Assembly (NCBI GenBank): GCA_036652695.1
Contig: JAVVVJ010000003.1
Location: 1 to 64,000 of the forward strand
Reading direction: 5' to 3'
Origin: Limiplasma sp036652695
GTDB taxonomy: Bacteria > Bacillota > Clostridia > Christensenellales > Aristaeellaceae
Length of the DNA stretch: 64,000 nucleotides
In this document: positions 17,023 through 27,521 of the stretch, one piece after another
Numbering within the stretch: the stretch's first letter is position 1
Layout of the letters: each line of letters begins with the position of its first letter
Notes under the pieces: model-generated
Database searches by the model: none
Seen by the model: only the letters and a program-made list of their open reading frames with translations
Told to the model about the DNA's origin: nothing
Translations under genes and position numbers: made by a program

Positions 17023-17508
17023 ATGAACGCTTTTGTACGCAAGCTCGCGGTGCTTTCGGTGCTGTGGTCGCTGTGCGAGCTGCTTTTGCCGGATGGCAGG
17101 CAGCAAAAAATGGTGCGCATGACGGTGAGCGTGCTGGTGATGATGGTGCTGGTTTCATCGCTGAGCGGGCTGCTGATGGGCGTGGGGGAGTCGCAGACGC
17201 CTGTGGTGGAGAGCGCCGCCATGCTTGGCGAGCAAAGCTATGCGCGCATTGCCCTACAGGCGCTGGCAAATCAGGCGGAGCGGCTTTGTGTGCGCATGGC
17301 GCAAAACGCGGGTTATGTGGCAAGGGCGGCGGTATATCTGCGCGAGGATGGCGCGCTAGAGCGCGTGGAGCTCAGGCTTGGCGACTCGCGCGAGGAAGGG
17401 GCGGTGCCGCTGATTTCCCAGCGGGAGCTGGTGGAACGAATGGCAGCGCAGCTGGGCGTGAAGCCGTCCTTCGTGCAGCTTTTGACGGATGGAGCGATGC
17501 ATGAATGA
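17023..17508 (+). CDS. spoIIIAF: Stage III sporulation protein AF
   Basis: A 161-residue protein with two N-terminal membrane helices (about 8-25 and 35-58) and a soluble alpha/beta domain with YVARAAVYLREDG and LGVKPSFVQLL. This layout is that of SpoIIIAF, whose soluble part has a ring-building fold. The start lies 5 nt after the spoIIIAE stop. Confidence 0.9.
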   Translation: MNAFVRKLAVLSVLWSLCELLLPDGRQQKMVRMTVSVLVMMVLVSSLSGLLMGVGESQTPVVESAAMLGEQSYARIALQALANQAERLCVRMAQNAGYVARAAVYLREDGALERVELRLGDSREEGAVPLISQRELVERMAAQLGVKPSFVQLLTDGAMHE

Positions 17509-17876
17509 ATCTGTCGGGGCTCAAGGGAAGCAAGCTTACGCTGATGCTGTGCGCCGTGCTGTTTGTGGCGCTCGCGGTGCTGCTTTTTGCCCAAACAGGG
17601 GGCGACAAGGGCACGGCAAGCCAAGAGGAGCGGCGCATGGCCGAGGTGCTCAGCGCTATGGCTGGTGCGGGAAAGGTGGAAGTTGCGCTGTTTTATGAAA
17701 AAGGGCAAAAGGATGCCTTTGGCGCGTCAGCATCCGAAAAACCGATGGGCGCGGTGGTTGTGGCAGAGGGCGCGGGCGATATGTCCGTGCGGCTGTCGCT
17801 GATCCGCGCCGTGCGAACGCTGCTCAGCCTGCCGGAGGCGGCGGTTGATGTTTTTGTGATGGAGGAAAACCGATGA
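17505..17876 (+). CDS. spoIIIAG: Stage III sporulation protein AG
   Basis: A 123-residue protein with one N-terminal membrane helix and a domain holding AMAGAGKVEVALFYE and a C-terminal RLSLIRAVRTLLSLPEAAV region, as in SpoIIIAG, which forms a large ring in the inter-membrane space. It is shorter than the B. subtilis protein (about 230 residues): the long beta insertion seems reduced. The ATG overlaps the spoIIIAF stop. Confidence 0.88.
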   Translation: MNLSGLKGSKLTLMLCAVLFVALAVLLFAQTGGDKGTASQEERRMAEVLSAMAGAGKVEVALFYEKGQKDAFGASASEKPMGAVVVAEGAGDMSVRLSLIRAVRTLLSLPEAAVDVFVMEENR

Positions 17877-18415
17877 TGGACATGAAAAAAGCGCCCACAG
17901 CGGGGCGCAAAAAATGCGGGAAAAAGCATCTGGGAGGTTCTGTGGCAAGAACGGGGGTGCTGGTGGCGCTTTTGGCAACGGCGGGCGCATTGTGGTGGTA
18001 TGGCGCGCGGCTGCCGGATCACAAGCCGCGGGGCGTGACGCCCACCACGCAGGCCTCCGTGCCGACGCCCGCGCCCACAGGAGGCCGCAACGCGCGGGAA
18101 GCCGCCTATGATAAGGATATAGCGACCCTTACGGCGCTTGTGGAGAGCGAGCGGACGGACGCCGAAACGCGCGCGCATGCCGCCGGGCGGCTGGAAAACA
18201 TGGTGAGGGATCATCAGAGCGAGCTGGGGGTGGAGGCGGCGTTGATACAGGCGGGCTTTCATCCGTGTCTGGTGCTGCTGCAAAACGACGCGCTCACGGT
18301 GATGATTGATCCGGCAGAGGAATTGACCGCCACCCAGAGCGCGACCATTTTATCGGTTTGCGTGGCGCATACGGAGGTGGCGGCAGAAAATGTACGCATC
18401 ATGGCGGGGGAATAG
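17873..18415 (+). CDS. spoIIIAH: Stage III sporulation protein AH
   Basis: A 180-residue protein: Lys-rich N-terminus, one membrane helix (about 27-45), a Pro/Thr linker and a C-terminal YscJ/FliF-like domain with AREAAYDKDIATL and ENMVRDHQSELGVEAAL. SpoIIIAH binds SpoIIQ from the forespore. GGAGG lies 7 nt before the ATG at 17873, which overlaps the spoIIIAG stop. It is the last gene of the operon; no clear terminator is seen in the 49 nt before the convergent gene. Confidence 0.9.
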   Translation: MMDMKKAPTAGRKKCGKKHLGGSVARTGVLVALLATAGALWWYGARLPDHKPRGVTPTTQASVPTPAPTGGRNAREAAYDKDIATLTALVESERTDAETRAHAAGRLENMVRDHQSELGVEAALIQAGFHPCLVLLQNDALTVMIDPAEELTATQSATILSVCVAHTEVAAENVRIMAGE

Positions 18416-18464
18416 CGAAAGGGAGCGTATGGTTGAAGCAAACCCGTTGGCAGGAACGCGCCCC

Positions 18465-19973
18465 CTATGAATCCCGGCTCCACAGTCCCAGCGCCGCAAA
18501 GGGCGCCATCATGGGAAGGTACACGAATAAGTACTGCGACTTTGCCTCCGAAAGCATATGGTACATTAGCGCGCCAAAAATGATGATCACAAGCACGGAA
18601 AGCCCAAGCGGGAAAGCTTGCTTGCGCCTGCGGAGCACAAGCACAGATAGCCCCGCCGCCAACCCAAGGTACAGCAGGCTTGTGTACCAATCCATATAGT
18701 GCTCCAGCGGCGCGCGAAGCCCGCCGGATAGCACGCTATCCACAAAGGCGGGGCGACCTTCCTCGTAGCGGCATACGCGGTTGACCCAGAGGGATTCAAA
18801 GGTCGTCTCGTTCCATTGCACGGTAAGCTTGGTGTGAAAAAAGGAAAGGGCATAGGCGGGGTTTTGCAAAAACGTCTGCACCCGCTTGGCAATATAGGCG
18901 TTGGCCTGCGCGGCTGCGCCATCGTGCCCATTGGCTAAATAGAGGTCATAATTATATTGGTTGAACCAGCCGGGCGAGCGCGGCCCCTCCTGAAGCCCCA
19001 TTGCGACATGAGCGATCATCGGCACGCCGCCGTCAAGCACGGTGTTGGCACGGAGCGCATAGCTTTTTTGCACAGCGCCCGATAGGAGCATTGGGGAGGC
19101 GATCAGGCAGAGCGCGAGCACGAGCGCCTGCCAGCGCCGCCTTGCAAAGCCGCAGAGGAACAGCGTTCCCGTCAGCGCGATGACGATCAGCCAACCATTG
19201 GGCTTCCATAGCACGCATAGGGCAGCCAGCACGCAGGCAAGCACCGCGAAGCGGGCGCGCTCCCCTTTGAACCAGCGCAATGCGCACCATGCCGCCCATA
19301 GCCCGCAGCAGGCGCTTAGCAGGTTGCCATACTGAAAGGAACAGTACAGGATGGGCTGCACGCATAGCGCGAGCAGCAGCGCGGTGCGGCGGAGCAGGCG
19401 GTCTTGCTGGGTGCGTTCAGCAAGGCCGCTTTGCCATACCAGCGCCAGCACCGCGCCATAAAGCCCCGCCAGCGCAAGCACGTTATAAAGCTGCATGGGG
19501 AGCATGTTATCGATGCCGAAGGCGCGCTGCGTAAGCTCTGAGAGCATCACGTAGCCAAGCTGAAACGGGTAGGCGCGCAGATAGCCGTCTGGCGCGGTCA
19601 GCGCGGAGAAATCGCCCCGAATGATCTGCGCGGCGCTGGAACGGACATGCCCCGCATCCCCGCGCGGGCTGATCTGCGTGCAGAGCACCCATAGCGTGCC
19701 GGCGATGATGGTCCAAACCAGCAGCAGGCCGATGACCGTGCGCACGGGCATTCGTCTGCACACGCGATCTGCCAGCCATAGCAGCAGCGCAAAGCAAAGC
19801 AGCGCCAGCAGGTTTGTCCAAACAACATCGGGTTGGCGCAGCATGTGCTCGTACCATTCGTCGGTGGAATCCACCACGCTGGTATAGCATATGCAGAAAA
19901 TGGCTAAATAAAGAAACACGGCTGCCAGCAGCAGGCTCACCGCGCTTACACAGCCTTTATGCAAGCGGTTCAT
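18465..19973 (-). CDS. Polytopic membrane protein, GT-C glycosyltransferase-like
   Basis: A 502-residue protein with about 11-12 membrane helices. The first outside loop carries acidic residues (SVVDSTDEWYEHM) and the second DAGHVRSSAAQIIRGDF, as in GT-C enzymes, which take sugars from polyprenyl phosphate and add them outside the cell. The segment RAYPFQLGYVM after it resembles the oligosaccharyl/mannosyl transferase layout. Start: AGGAGG 5 nt before the ATG at 19973; the open extension to 20030 overlaps the previous gene more deeply. It overlaps the upstream gene by 17 nt, so both are coupled. Sugar and acceptor are unknown. Confidence 0.7.
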   Translation of the reverse strand: MNRLHKGCVSAVSLLLAAVFLYLAIFCICYTSVVDSTDEWYEHMLRQPDVVWTNLLALLCFALLLWLADRVCRRMPVRTVIGLLLVWTIIAGTLWVLCTQISPRGDAGHVRSSAAQIIRGDFSALTAPDGYLRAYPFQLGYVMLSELTQRAFGIDNMLPMQLYNVLALAGLYGAVLALVWQSGLAERTQQDRLLRRTALLLALCVQPILYCSFQYGNLLSACCGLWAAWCALRWFKGERARFAVLACVLAALCVLWKPNGWLIVIALTGTLFLCGFARRRWQALVLALCLIASPMLLSGAVQKSYALRANTVLDGGVPMIAHVAMGLQEGPRSPGWFNQYNYDLYLANGHDGAAAQANAYIAKRVQTFLQNPAYALSFFHTKLTVQWNETTFESLWVNRVCRYEEGRPAFVDSVLSGGLRAPLEHYMDWYTSLLYLGLAAGLSVLVLRRRKQAFPLGLSVLVIIIFGALMYHMLSEAKSQYLFVYLPMMAPFAALGLWSRDS

Positions 19974-21948
19974 AGCATCCTCCTTGCACGTGAAATGGGG
20001 GCGTGGAGACGCGGTAGGTGATGACCCCATTTTGAGGAATCACGTCGATCAGCCATACGCCGCCCGCTTTTGGCTTGATTTGCAACACGCTGGCCAAGGT
20101 CTGTGCGCGCTCGTCATCAGCGTCAAAATGAAAAATGAGCTTGTCGATGCGGTTTTCGGCGCAGAGCTGATCCCAGCTCTCCTTTGTGAGCAGGGTAGGG
20201 TCAAGCGCCGTATTCGAGCCGCCCATCAGCAGAATTTTGGAGCGGTTTGGCAGCAGGTAATATTGGTAGCAGTTGGCGGTGCCGCTCGTATACCGCTCGC
20301 TGTAAACGCCATCGCAAACCAAAAGGCGCTCGTCTGCCTGCACGCGGCTCAGGGCGTCCGGCGTGACTTCGCTGATGGCCTGCTTGGCGTAAATGGCGCT
20401 GTCATATTCCATTGCGGAGCGAAAAACATAGACATTGTACTGATATTCGGCGCTCACGCTCACAAGCACGCAGGCGCAGCAGGCGGCGAAGAGCCGTAGG
20501 GCGGATCGGCTACCCTCGCTGATCGCACGCGCGATAAAGAATAGCACAGATAGGATGAGCATGTTGGAAATAACGCCCGCATAGCGCAGCAGGGAGGTGA
20601 AGGTCTGCGGCTGCACCGCAAACGTTCCAAAGATTCCCAGCAGATACAGCGTTGAGCAGCCAGTGAGCGCAACGAGCGAGGCGGTCAGCGGCTTGCTTTG
20701 TTCCTTTGGGAGCAGCGACCGCAGCACAACGGCCGCAAGGGCAATCAACGCCATCAGCCCAGCAAAGCTGACGGGGAAGCCATCAAGCGTGGTGGCAAGC
20801 AAGGTGCGCAAGGCTTCCTTGGTGAGGGACAACGCCTGAGAAAGGTTTTCGGCAAAGCTGTCCGCAAGCCCCGCGTTGCGCGGGTTGCCGGCAAAGAGCA
20901 TGGACGGCGAAAAAGCGACCTCCGCACGCGCCGCTTGCGCGCTGCCGCTTAGGTAGGCGGCGATATCCAGCTGCTCCTGCGCTAGGGCGAGCGCGGAATG
21001 ATAATGATAGATTGCCGACCAGCTAAACTGCATCAGAAAAGTGAGACCAAGCATGACAACGCAGGGCGTCCACGCCTTGCGCCAGCCGCTCCTTGCCGCC
21101 TGACCGCGCCCTTTCAGCAGCCGCGCCGCCGGGAGCGTCAGCAGCACAAGCGCAAACAGCAGACCGGAGTAAAGCTTGAAGGCGGGCAATACAAACGCGC
21201 CCAGATACAAGGGCAGCAGCGTGGTGGCGGAAGGCGGATCAGCTTCCCGCGTAAACCAAAGGAGCACGAGGCAGGCGAAGAGCACCGCCAGCGGCCCTTC
21301 CGTGCCCAAATAGGCGAATGTGTAGGTGATGCTCGTGGCGTTATACAGTAGCGCAAACAGCGCAAAAAACGCGAGGGAAAGCGGCAGGGCATGCTTTTTA
21401 AGCTGCTCGCTAAGCGCGCAGAAGGGCAGAATCAGCGCGGCGGCGGGCACGTAAAACAGATAGCTTTCCCGCCAGCCAAAGGCGCGGGTGAGCACATATT
21501 GCAGGCAGGCCAGCATGGGGTTGTAATCGGCATGGGGCATGCTGGATTCGGCGTTGACGTAGAAACGGTCAAAGGTGTAAAGCTCCTTTGCGGCTCGCGC
21601 CCAAAAGGAATAGCTGTCATGCTCCCAAGGCGTGGCGTTGCGAAGAAGCACAACCACAAACAGGCTTAGCAGCGCATACAGGCACAGCCCGGGCGTAAGC
21701 AGCTCCCGCACGCGCAGCTTGCGCACAAGCAGCAGATAGCCAGCGCATAGGGGAACCAGCGCCAGCCCTGCGTACATGAGCGCAAAGGCGGCGGCGCGAT
21801 AAAGCCCCAGCGCGAGCACAAAAAGATACGCGCCTCCAAGCAGCCCCATATAGGCGCAGAGCAAAGCGCTTCCCATTTTGATTTTTGGCAGAATCACTTT
21901 GATCAGCAGCGCGTATCCCAAAAGCGCCAGAAAAAATAAAAAACCCAT
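19957..21948 (-). CDS. Large polytopic membrane protein, GT-C-like
   Basis: A 663-residue protein with about 13 membrane helices in the first 480 residues, including an acidic first loop (ATPWEHDSYSFWARAAKEL) and YNPMLACLQYVLTRAFGW, and a soluble C-terminal domain of about 170 residues facing outside (VFRSAMEYDSAIYAKQ onward). This is the layout of GT-C polyprenyl-phosphate-sugar transferases. It is second in a leftward operon after the DUF1622-like gene and overlaps the next GT-C-like gene by 17 nt. Role in envelope glycan building is inferred. Confidence 0.7.
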   Translation of the reverse strand: MGFLFFLALLGYALLIKVILPKIKMGSALLCAYMGLLGGAYLFVLALGLYRAAAFALMYAGLALVPLCAGYLLLVRKLRVRELLTPGLCLYALLSLFVVVLLRNATPWEHDSYSFWARAAKELYTFDRFYVNAESSMPHADYNPMLACLQYVLTRAFGWRESYLFYVPAAALILPFCALSEQLKKHALPLSLAFFALFALLYNATSITYTFAYLGTEGPLAVLFACLVLLWFTREADPPSATTLLPLYLGAFVLPAFKLYSGLLFALVLLTLPAARLLKGRGQAARSGWRKAWTPCVVMLGLTFLMQFSWSAIYHYHSALALAQEQLDIAAYLSGSAQAARAEVAFSPSMLFAGNPRNAGLADSFAENLSQALSLTKEALRTLLATTLDGFPVSFAGLMALIALAAVVLRSLLPKEQSKPLTASLVALTGCSTLYLLGIFGTFAVQPQTFTSLLRYAGVISNMLILSVLFFIARAISEGSRSALRLFAACCACVLVSVSAEYQYNVYVFRSAMEYDSAIYAKQAISEVTPDALSRVQADERLLVCDGVYSERYTSGTANCYQYYLLPNRSKILLMGGSNTALDPTLLTKESWDQLCAENRIDKLIFHFDADDERAQTLASVLQIKPKAGGVWLIDVIPQNGVITYRVSTPPFHVQGGCYEPLA

Positions 21949-21990
21949 CGATTGTGCTTCTCCTTTGGGCGCGGAATGGCTTGACGGTGC

Positions 21991-22377
21991 TTATGACCGC
22001 GAAGCAGGCTCCTGCGCGGGCGCATCGGTCGCGAGAAGCTTTGCGTCCTCCGCACGTTCGCGCTGGCGCTTTTCCTCCACGTCGATTTCCCAATGCAGCA
22101 GCAGCGTGAGCAAACTACGCAGCAAAATGACTGCCGCCAGCGTGCCCAGCTCGTTCCAGCCGCTCACGATGACCGAGCGCAGAACCTCGCTGCCCACCTT
22201 GAATTCCAAGCCCAGCATGATGCCCTGCGCAAGCTGGATGCGCGTTTTATCATCCCTGCGAATATAGCCGATGAAGCCGCGAATCATGCTCAGGACGATG
22301 ACAATGATGCCTGCAAACTCAATGAGCAGAATGCAAAACCGTACCATCGAATCAAAACCATGCTCAATTGCTACCAT
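21991..22377 (-). CDS. DUF1622-like membrane protein
   Basis: A 128-residue protein with an N-terminal helix (FCILLIEFAGIIVIVLSMI), a charged linker with RIQLAQGIMLGLEFKVGSEVLRS, a second helix pair (LAAVILLRSLLTLLLHWEI) and a charged tail. This pattern matches the DUF1622 family of small bacterial membrane proteins of unknown function. AGGAGG lies 10 nt before the ATG. It is first in the operon with two GT-C-like genes and is divergent from hemW. Confidence 0.75.
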   Translation of the reverse strand: MVAIEHGFDSMVRFCILLIEFAGIIVIVLSMIRGFIGYIRRDDKTRIQLAQGIMLGLEFKVGSEVLRSVIVSGWNELGTLAAVILLRSLLTLLLHWEIDVEEKRQRERAEDAKLLATDAPAQEPASRS

Positions 22378-22398
22378 ATGGCTGAAGCCTCCTAAATG

Positions 22399-22407
22399 TG
22401 GTATAAT
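22399..22407 (+). promoter_or_regulatory. Extended -10 promoter of hemW
   Basis: TGG-TATAAT (22399-22407) is an extended -10 element. No good -35 box is seen. The expected start of transcription is near 22414, only about 7 nt before the hemW ATG. It overlaps the upstream region of the divergent DUF1622-like gene. Confidence 0.55.
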
Positions 22408-22420
22408 CGCGCCGGGGGTG

Positions 22421-23593
22421 ATGCGCGTGTGTCTTCAATTATATCTGCATTTTCCATTTTGTAAATGGAAATGTCGATATTGCGATTTTTGTTCAGAACC
22501 AGCGGGGGAAGAGGCGATTTCCGCGTACTGCGCGGCGCTATGCGCGGAAATCCGCCAAATGGGGCCGCGCTTTGCCGGGCAGCGGGTAAGCACGGTGTTT
22601 TTGGGTGGAGGCACGCCCTCCATTGTACCCGCCGAGCAGATGGCGCATGTGCTCGCAACGCTGGAAACGTCGTTTTGCATTGCGCCTGGAGCCGAATATA
22701 CCACCGAAGCCAACCCCGGCACGCTCACTGCGGAGTGGCTGGAGCAGGTGCAGCGGCATGGCGTGAATCGCCTGTCTCTTGGTGCGCAGGCGGCGCAGGA
22801 CGGGCTTTTAAAGGCGCTAGGACGCATCCATACCTTTGCCCAAACCGAGGAGGCCGTGCGCCTCGCGCGCGAATGCGGCATCCGCAACCTGAATTTGGAT
22901 TTGATGTCCGGCCTGCCCGGGCAGACGTTGGCGGACTACCGCGAATCCATTGAGCGGCTTTGTGCGCTGAGGCCGGAGCATATCTCTGCTTACAGCCTGA
23001 TTTTGGAGGAGGGAACGCCGCTTTATGAGGATGTGCGCAGCGGCGTGTGTACCCTTGGGGACGATGACCTGACTGCCGATATGTATGAGCAGGGGATCCT
23101 CTGGCTGGAGCAGCGGGGATACCGCCGCTACGAGGTCAGCAATTTTGCGCGTGAGGGCTATGCTTGCCGCCACAACTGCGGCTATTGGCAGGGCGCGTGG
23201 TATGTAGGGCTGGGGATTGCGGCACATAGCTTGCTTTCGCCCAGCGCGGAGCAGCGCTCGCGCGGCGTGCTGCGGGTGCGCCGCGCCAACACGACAAACC
23301 GCGATGCCTATGTGCGCGCGCTGGCAGCGGGGGAGGCCGCTCCTGCTGAGGAGCAGGAGATCGGCGCGCAAGAGGCCATGTTTGAAACCATGATGTTGGG
23401 ACTTCGCATGGTGAAGGGCGTGAGCGAGGCTGATTTTCAGCGCCTGCATGGCCGCTCCTTGCGAGGGCGCTACGGGCAGGCGCTTGACAGCCTCGTGCGC
23501 GACGGATTGGGTTTATGGAGCGCGGATGGGCGCTTTGCGCTTACGTCACGCGGGCTGGAATTGCAAAATGACGCGCTGCTCAGGCTGATGTAG
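22421..23593 (+). CDS. hemW: HemW-type radical SAM protein (heme chaperone family)
   Basis: A 390-residue radical SAM protein formerly annotated as oxygen-independent coproporphyrinogen oxidase. The cluster motif is C14-x3-C18-x2-C21-x-C24 (CKWKCRYCDFC), the HemW form. FLGGGTPSIV, EANPGTL, NRLSLGAQ and LNLDLMSGLPGQT follow in the usual order, and the C-terminal HemW domain includes YEVSNFAREGYACRHNCGYW. HemW binds heme and delivers it to targets. The ATG at 22421 gives the usual short N-terminus; the longer open frame lies inside the promoter. Confidence 0.9.
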   Translation: MRVCLQLYLHFPFCKWKCRYCDFCSEPAGEEAISAYCAALCAEIRQMGPRFAGQRVSTVFLGGGTPSIVPAEQMAHVLATLETSFCIAPGAEYTTEANPGTLTAEWLEQVQRHGVNRLSLGAQAAQDGLLKALGRIHTFAQTEEAVRLARECGIRNLNLDLMSGLPGQTLADYRESIERLCALRPEHISAYSLILEEGTPLYEDVRSGVCTLGDDDLTADMYEQGILWLEQRGYRRYEVSNFAREGYACRHNCGYWQGAWYVGLGIAAHSLLSPSAEQRSRGVLRVRRANTTNRDAYVRALAAGEAAPAEEQEIGAQEAMFETMMLGLRMVKGVSEADFQRLHGRSLRGRYGQALDSLVRDGLGLWSADGRFALTSRGLELQNDALLRLM

Positions 23594-23681
23594 GCGCATG
23601 GCGGCGTGTGGCGGGTGCGATGCAGCAGGGTGTAAAAACAAGCAATTGCGAAGAATGCAGCTGGAAAAATTGCAAAAGCTC

Positions 23682-23710
23682 TTGACAAATTCCCATGGCT
23701 GGCATATGAT
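23682..23710 (+). promoter_or_regulatory. Sigma-A promoter of the hrcA-grpE-dnaK operon
   Basis: TTGACA (23682-23687), 17-nt spacer, TATGAT (23705-23710). The CIRCE operator begins 10 nt downstream, covering the start of transcription. Confidence 0.88.
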
Positions 23711-23719
23711 ATGCATGTG

Positions 23720-23746
23720 TTAGCACTCAACAACAGAGAGTGCTAA
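23720..23746 (+). promoter_or_regulatory. CIRCE operator (HrcA binding site)
   Basis: A perfect CIRCE element: TTAGCACTC, nine bases, GAGTGCTAA. HrcA binds this inverted repeat and represses the heat-shock operon until GroE is titrated by unfolded protein. It is the only copy I saw in the window. Confidence 0.97.
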
Positions 23747-23797
23747 CAACAGCCTAAGGGAGCGCTTTGCGTAACCGTGAAACGAGGAGGAATAGCG

Positions 23798-24826
23798 ATG
23801 GCGATGGATGCACGAAAGTTCCGCATACTGCAAGCAATCATCGACGACTATATTCTTACCGCGATTCCAGTAGGCAGCCGCACCATTTCCAAAAAATACG
23901 AAACGGGGCTTTCCTCCGCGACCATCCGCAATGAAATGAGTGATCTGGAGGATCTTGGATACTTGGATCAGCCGCATGTGAGCGCGGGGCGCGTTCCAAG
24001 CGCCAAGGCCTATCGGCTCTATGTGGATCAGCTCATCAATCACGGTGTGATTCAGGCGACGGACACCCAAGGCGTGCGCAACTACTTCGATCACCGCGCC
24101 CGGCAGATGGAGGACGTCATCAACCATGCGGCGCAGGTGCTTTCTGGCCTTACGCATTATACGTCGCTGGTGATGAGCCCCAAGGGGGTAGAGCACCGCA
24201 TCCGTAACTTGCAGCTTGTGCCGGTGAGCGCCAATAGCGCTTTGCTCGTGGTGGTTACGGATGGCGGCATCATGCGTGATACGGTGATCAACGTGGGCGC
24301 GGATTTGGAGCCGGACGCGCTGTACGCCATCAGCCGCATGCTCACGGAGCGCCTCAACGGGCACACGCTTGCCCAAGCGCAAGCGCTGATCGGCGGCGCA
24401 AAGGGAGGACATCCTCAAAACCAAGCGCTCCTTTCCAGCGTGATGGATTTTGTGGGTGAGGTGGACGCACAGGGCGGCAAGTCAAAGCTTGCGCTAGGCG
24501 GCCAGAGCAATATCCTCAACTTTCCGGAGTACAACGACGTGGAAAAGGCGAAAAATTTCCTGAGCGTGCTGGAAACCAAGGATCAGCTTTTGAAGCTGCT
24601 AGAGGATCATGGCGAGATGGCCTTTACCGTGCGCATCGGCCCGGAAACGGGCATTCCCGAGCTTGCGGATTGTTCCTTGGTGACAGCCACCTATACCATT
24701 GGGGAGCATACACAGGGCACCATCGGCGTCATCGGGCCAACGCGCATGCAGTACAGCCGCGTGCTGAGCGTACTATACGCCATGGGGCAGCAACTCACCG
24801 ACCTGCTGCGGCAGGATAAGGAGTGA
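23798..24826 (+). CDS. hrcA: Heat-inducible transcription repressor HrcA
   Basis: A 342-residue repressor. The N-terminal winged helix (residues about 5-70) includes the signature SSATIRNEMSDLEDLGYL and HVSAGRVPSAKAYRLYV. A GAF-like and dimerisation domain follow, ending in GTIGVIGPTRMQYSRVLSVL. GAGGAGG lies 7 nt before the ATG at 23798. It is the first gene behind the CIRCE operator, so it controls itself. Confidence 0.96.
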   Translation: MAMDARKFRILQAIIDDYILTAIPVGSRTISKKYETGLSSATIRNEMSDLEDLGYLDQPHVSAGRVPSAKAYRLYVDQLINHGVIQATDTQGVRNYFDHRARQMEDVINHAAQVLSGLTHYTSLVMSPKGVEHRIRNLQLVPVSANSALLVVVTDGGIMRDTVINVGADLEPDALYAISRMLTERLNGHTLAQAQALIGGAKGGHPQNQALLSSVMDFVGEVDAQGGKSKLALGGQSNILNFPEYNDVEKAKNFLSVLETKDQLLKLLEDHGEMAFTVRIGPETGIPELADCSLVTATYTIGEHTQGTIGVIGPTRMQYSRVLSVLYAMGQQLTDLLRQDKE

Positions 24827-24830
24827 CACC

Positions 24831-25484
24831 ATGTCCAGAAACAAAAAAAAGAGAACACAGAGTGAGGGTACCATGCAGGACATCGAAAATCAGCCCATTT
24901 GCGAAGAAAATGCGCAGGCCATAGATCCCGCGCAGGCTGGCGCTGAGGCCGTGAACGTGGAAAACGCGCAAGAGCCCGCCGCCGAGCCGCCCGTTGCGGA
25001 GAAAATGGCCGATCGTGCGGAGCTTGACCGCTTAACGGCGGAAGCGAACGCCGCTGCTGCAAAGCGCGACGAATACTTAACCATGGCACAGCGCGTGCAG
25101 GCGGATTTTGAAAACTACCGCCGCCGCAATCAGAATGTTCGCAAGGAAGCCTTTGACGATGGCGCTCGCGCCTTTGCCACCACGCTTCTATCGGTGATGG
25201 ATAATATGGAACGCGCCATCGCCGCCGCCGCGGATTCGCCGGATGCAAGCTTGAAGGAAGGCGTGCAGATGGTATGCCGCCAAATGAGCGATGCGTTTGA
25301 GAAGCGCGGCATCACCGTGATTGACCGCAAGGGTCAGCCCTTTGATCCCAATCTGGAAAGCGCTGTGATGCAGGGCGCGCCGGAGGACGGCGAACCGGGC
25401 ACCGTTTGTGAGGTGCTCCAAAAGGGCTACCAGCTGGAAGGCATCGTGATTCGCCATGCGATGGTGAAGGTCGTGCCGGAATAA
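24831..25484 (+). CDS. grpE: Nucleotide exchange factor GrpE
   Basis: A 217-residue GrpE, the exchange factor for DnaK. It has a charged, disordered N-terminus of about 75 residues, a long helix with MAQRVQADFENYRRRN and the C-terminal beta domain with FDPNLESAVMQGAPEDGEPGT and EGIVIRHAMVKV. AAGGAG lies 7-8 nt before the ATG; a second in-frame ATG at 24873 is a weaker choice. It lies 4 nt after hrcA. Confidence 0.95.
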   Translation: MSRNKKKRTQSEGTMQDIENQPICEENAQAIDPAQAGAEAVNVENAQEPAAEPPVAEKMADRAELDRLTAEANAAAAKRDEYLTMAQRVQADFENYRRRNQNVRKEAFDDGARAFATTLLSVMDNMERAIAAAADSPDASLKEGVQMVCRQMSDAFEKRGITVIDRKGQPFDPNLESAVMQGAPEDGEPGTVCEVLQKGYQLEGIVIRHAMVKVVPE

Positions 25485-25581
25485 TCCCTCTGTTTTGGCG
25501 AGCCTTTGCTTGCCTGAACATACAACAAAGCAACAATTACCAAACTGCGGTTACCCGCAAAATTTGAGGAGGATAAACCAT

Positions 25582-27402
<1,821 letters not shown>

Positions 27403-27421
27403 TCGATTGCCCTTGTGAACG

Positions 27422-27464
27422 GCCTCGGCGGGATTGGGAGCGACGCCCCAAGCTCTGCCGGGGC
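27422..27464 (+). other. Hairpin in the dnaK-dnaJ gap
   Basis: An 8-bp outer stem (27422-27429 with 27457-27464, one G-U pair) encloses an inner TTGGG/CCCAA stem (27434-27438 with 27447-27451). No T-run follows, so it is not a normal terminator; it could lower readthrough or protect the upstream mRNA after processing. Confidence 0.55.
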
Positions 27465-27521
27465 ATTCACGCTGTATATATGTATCATAGATTCGATTTG
27501 AAAGTAAGTAGGTGAGAGCTT

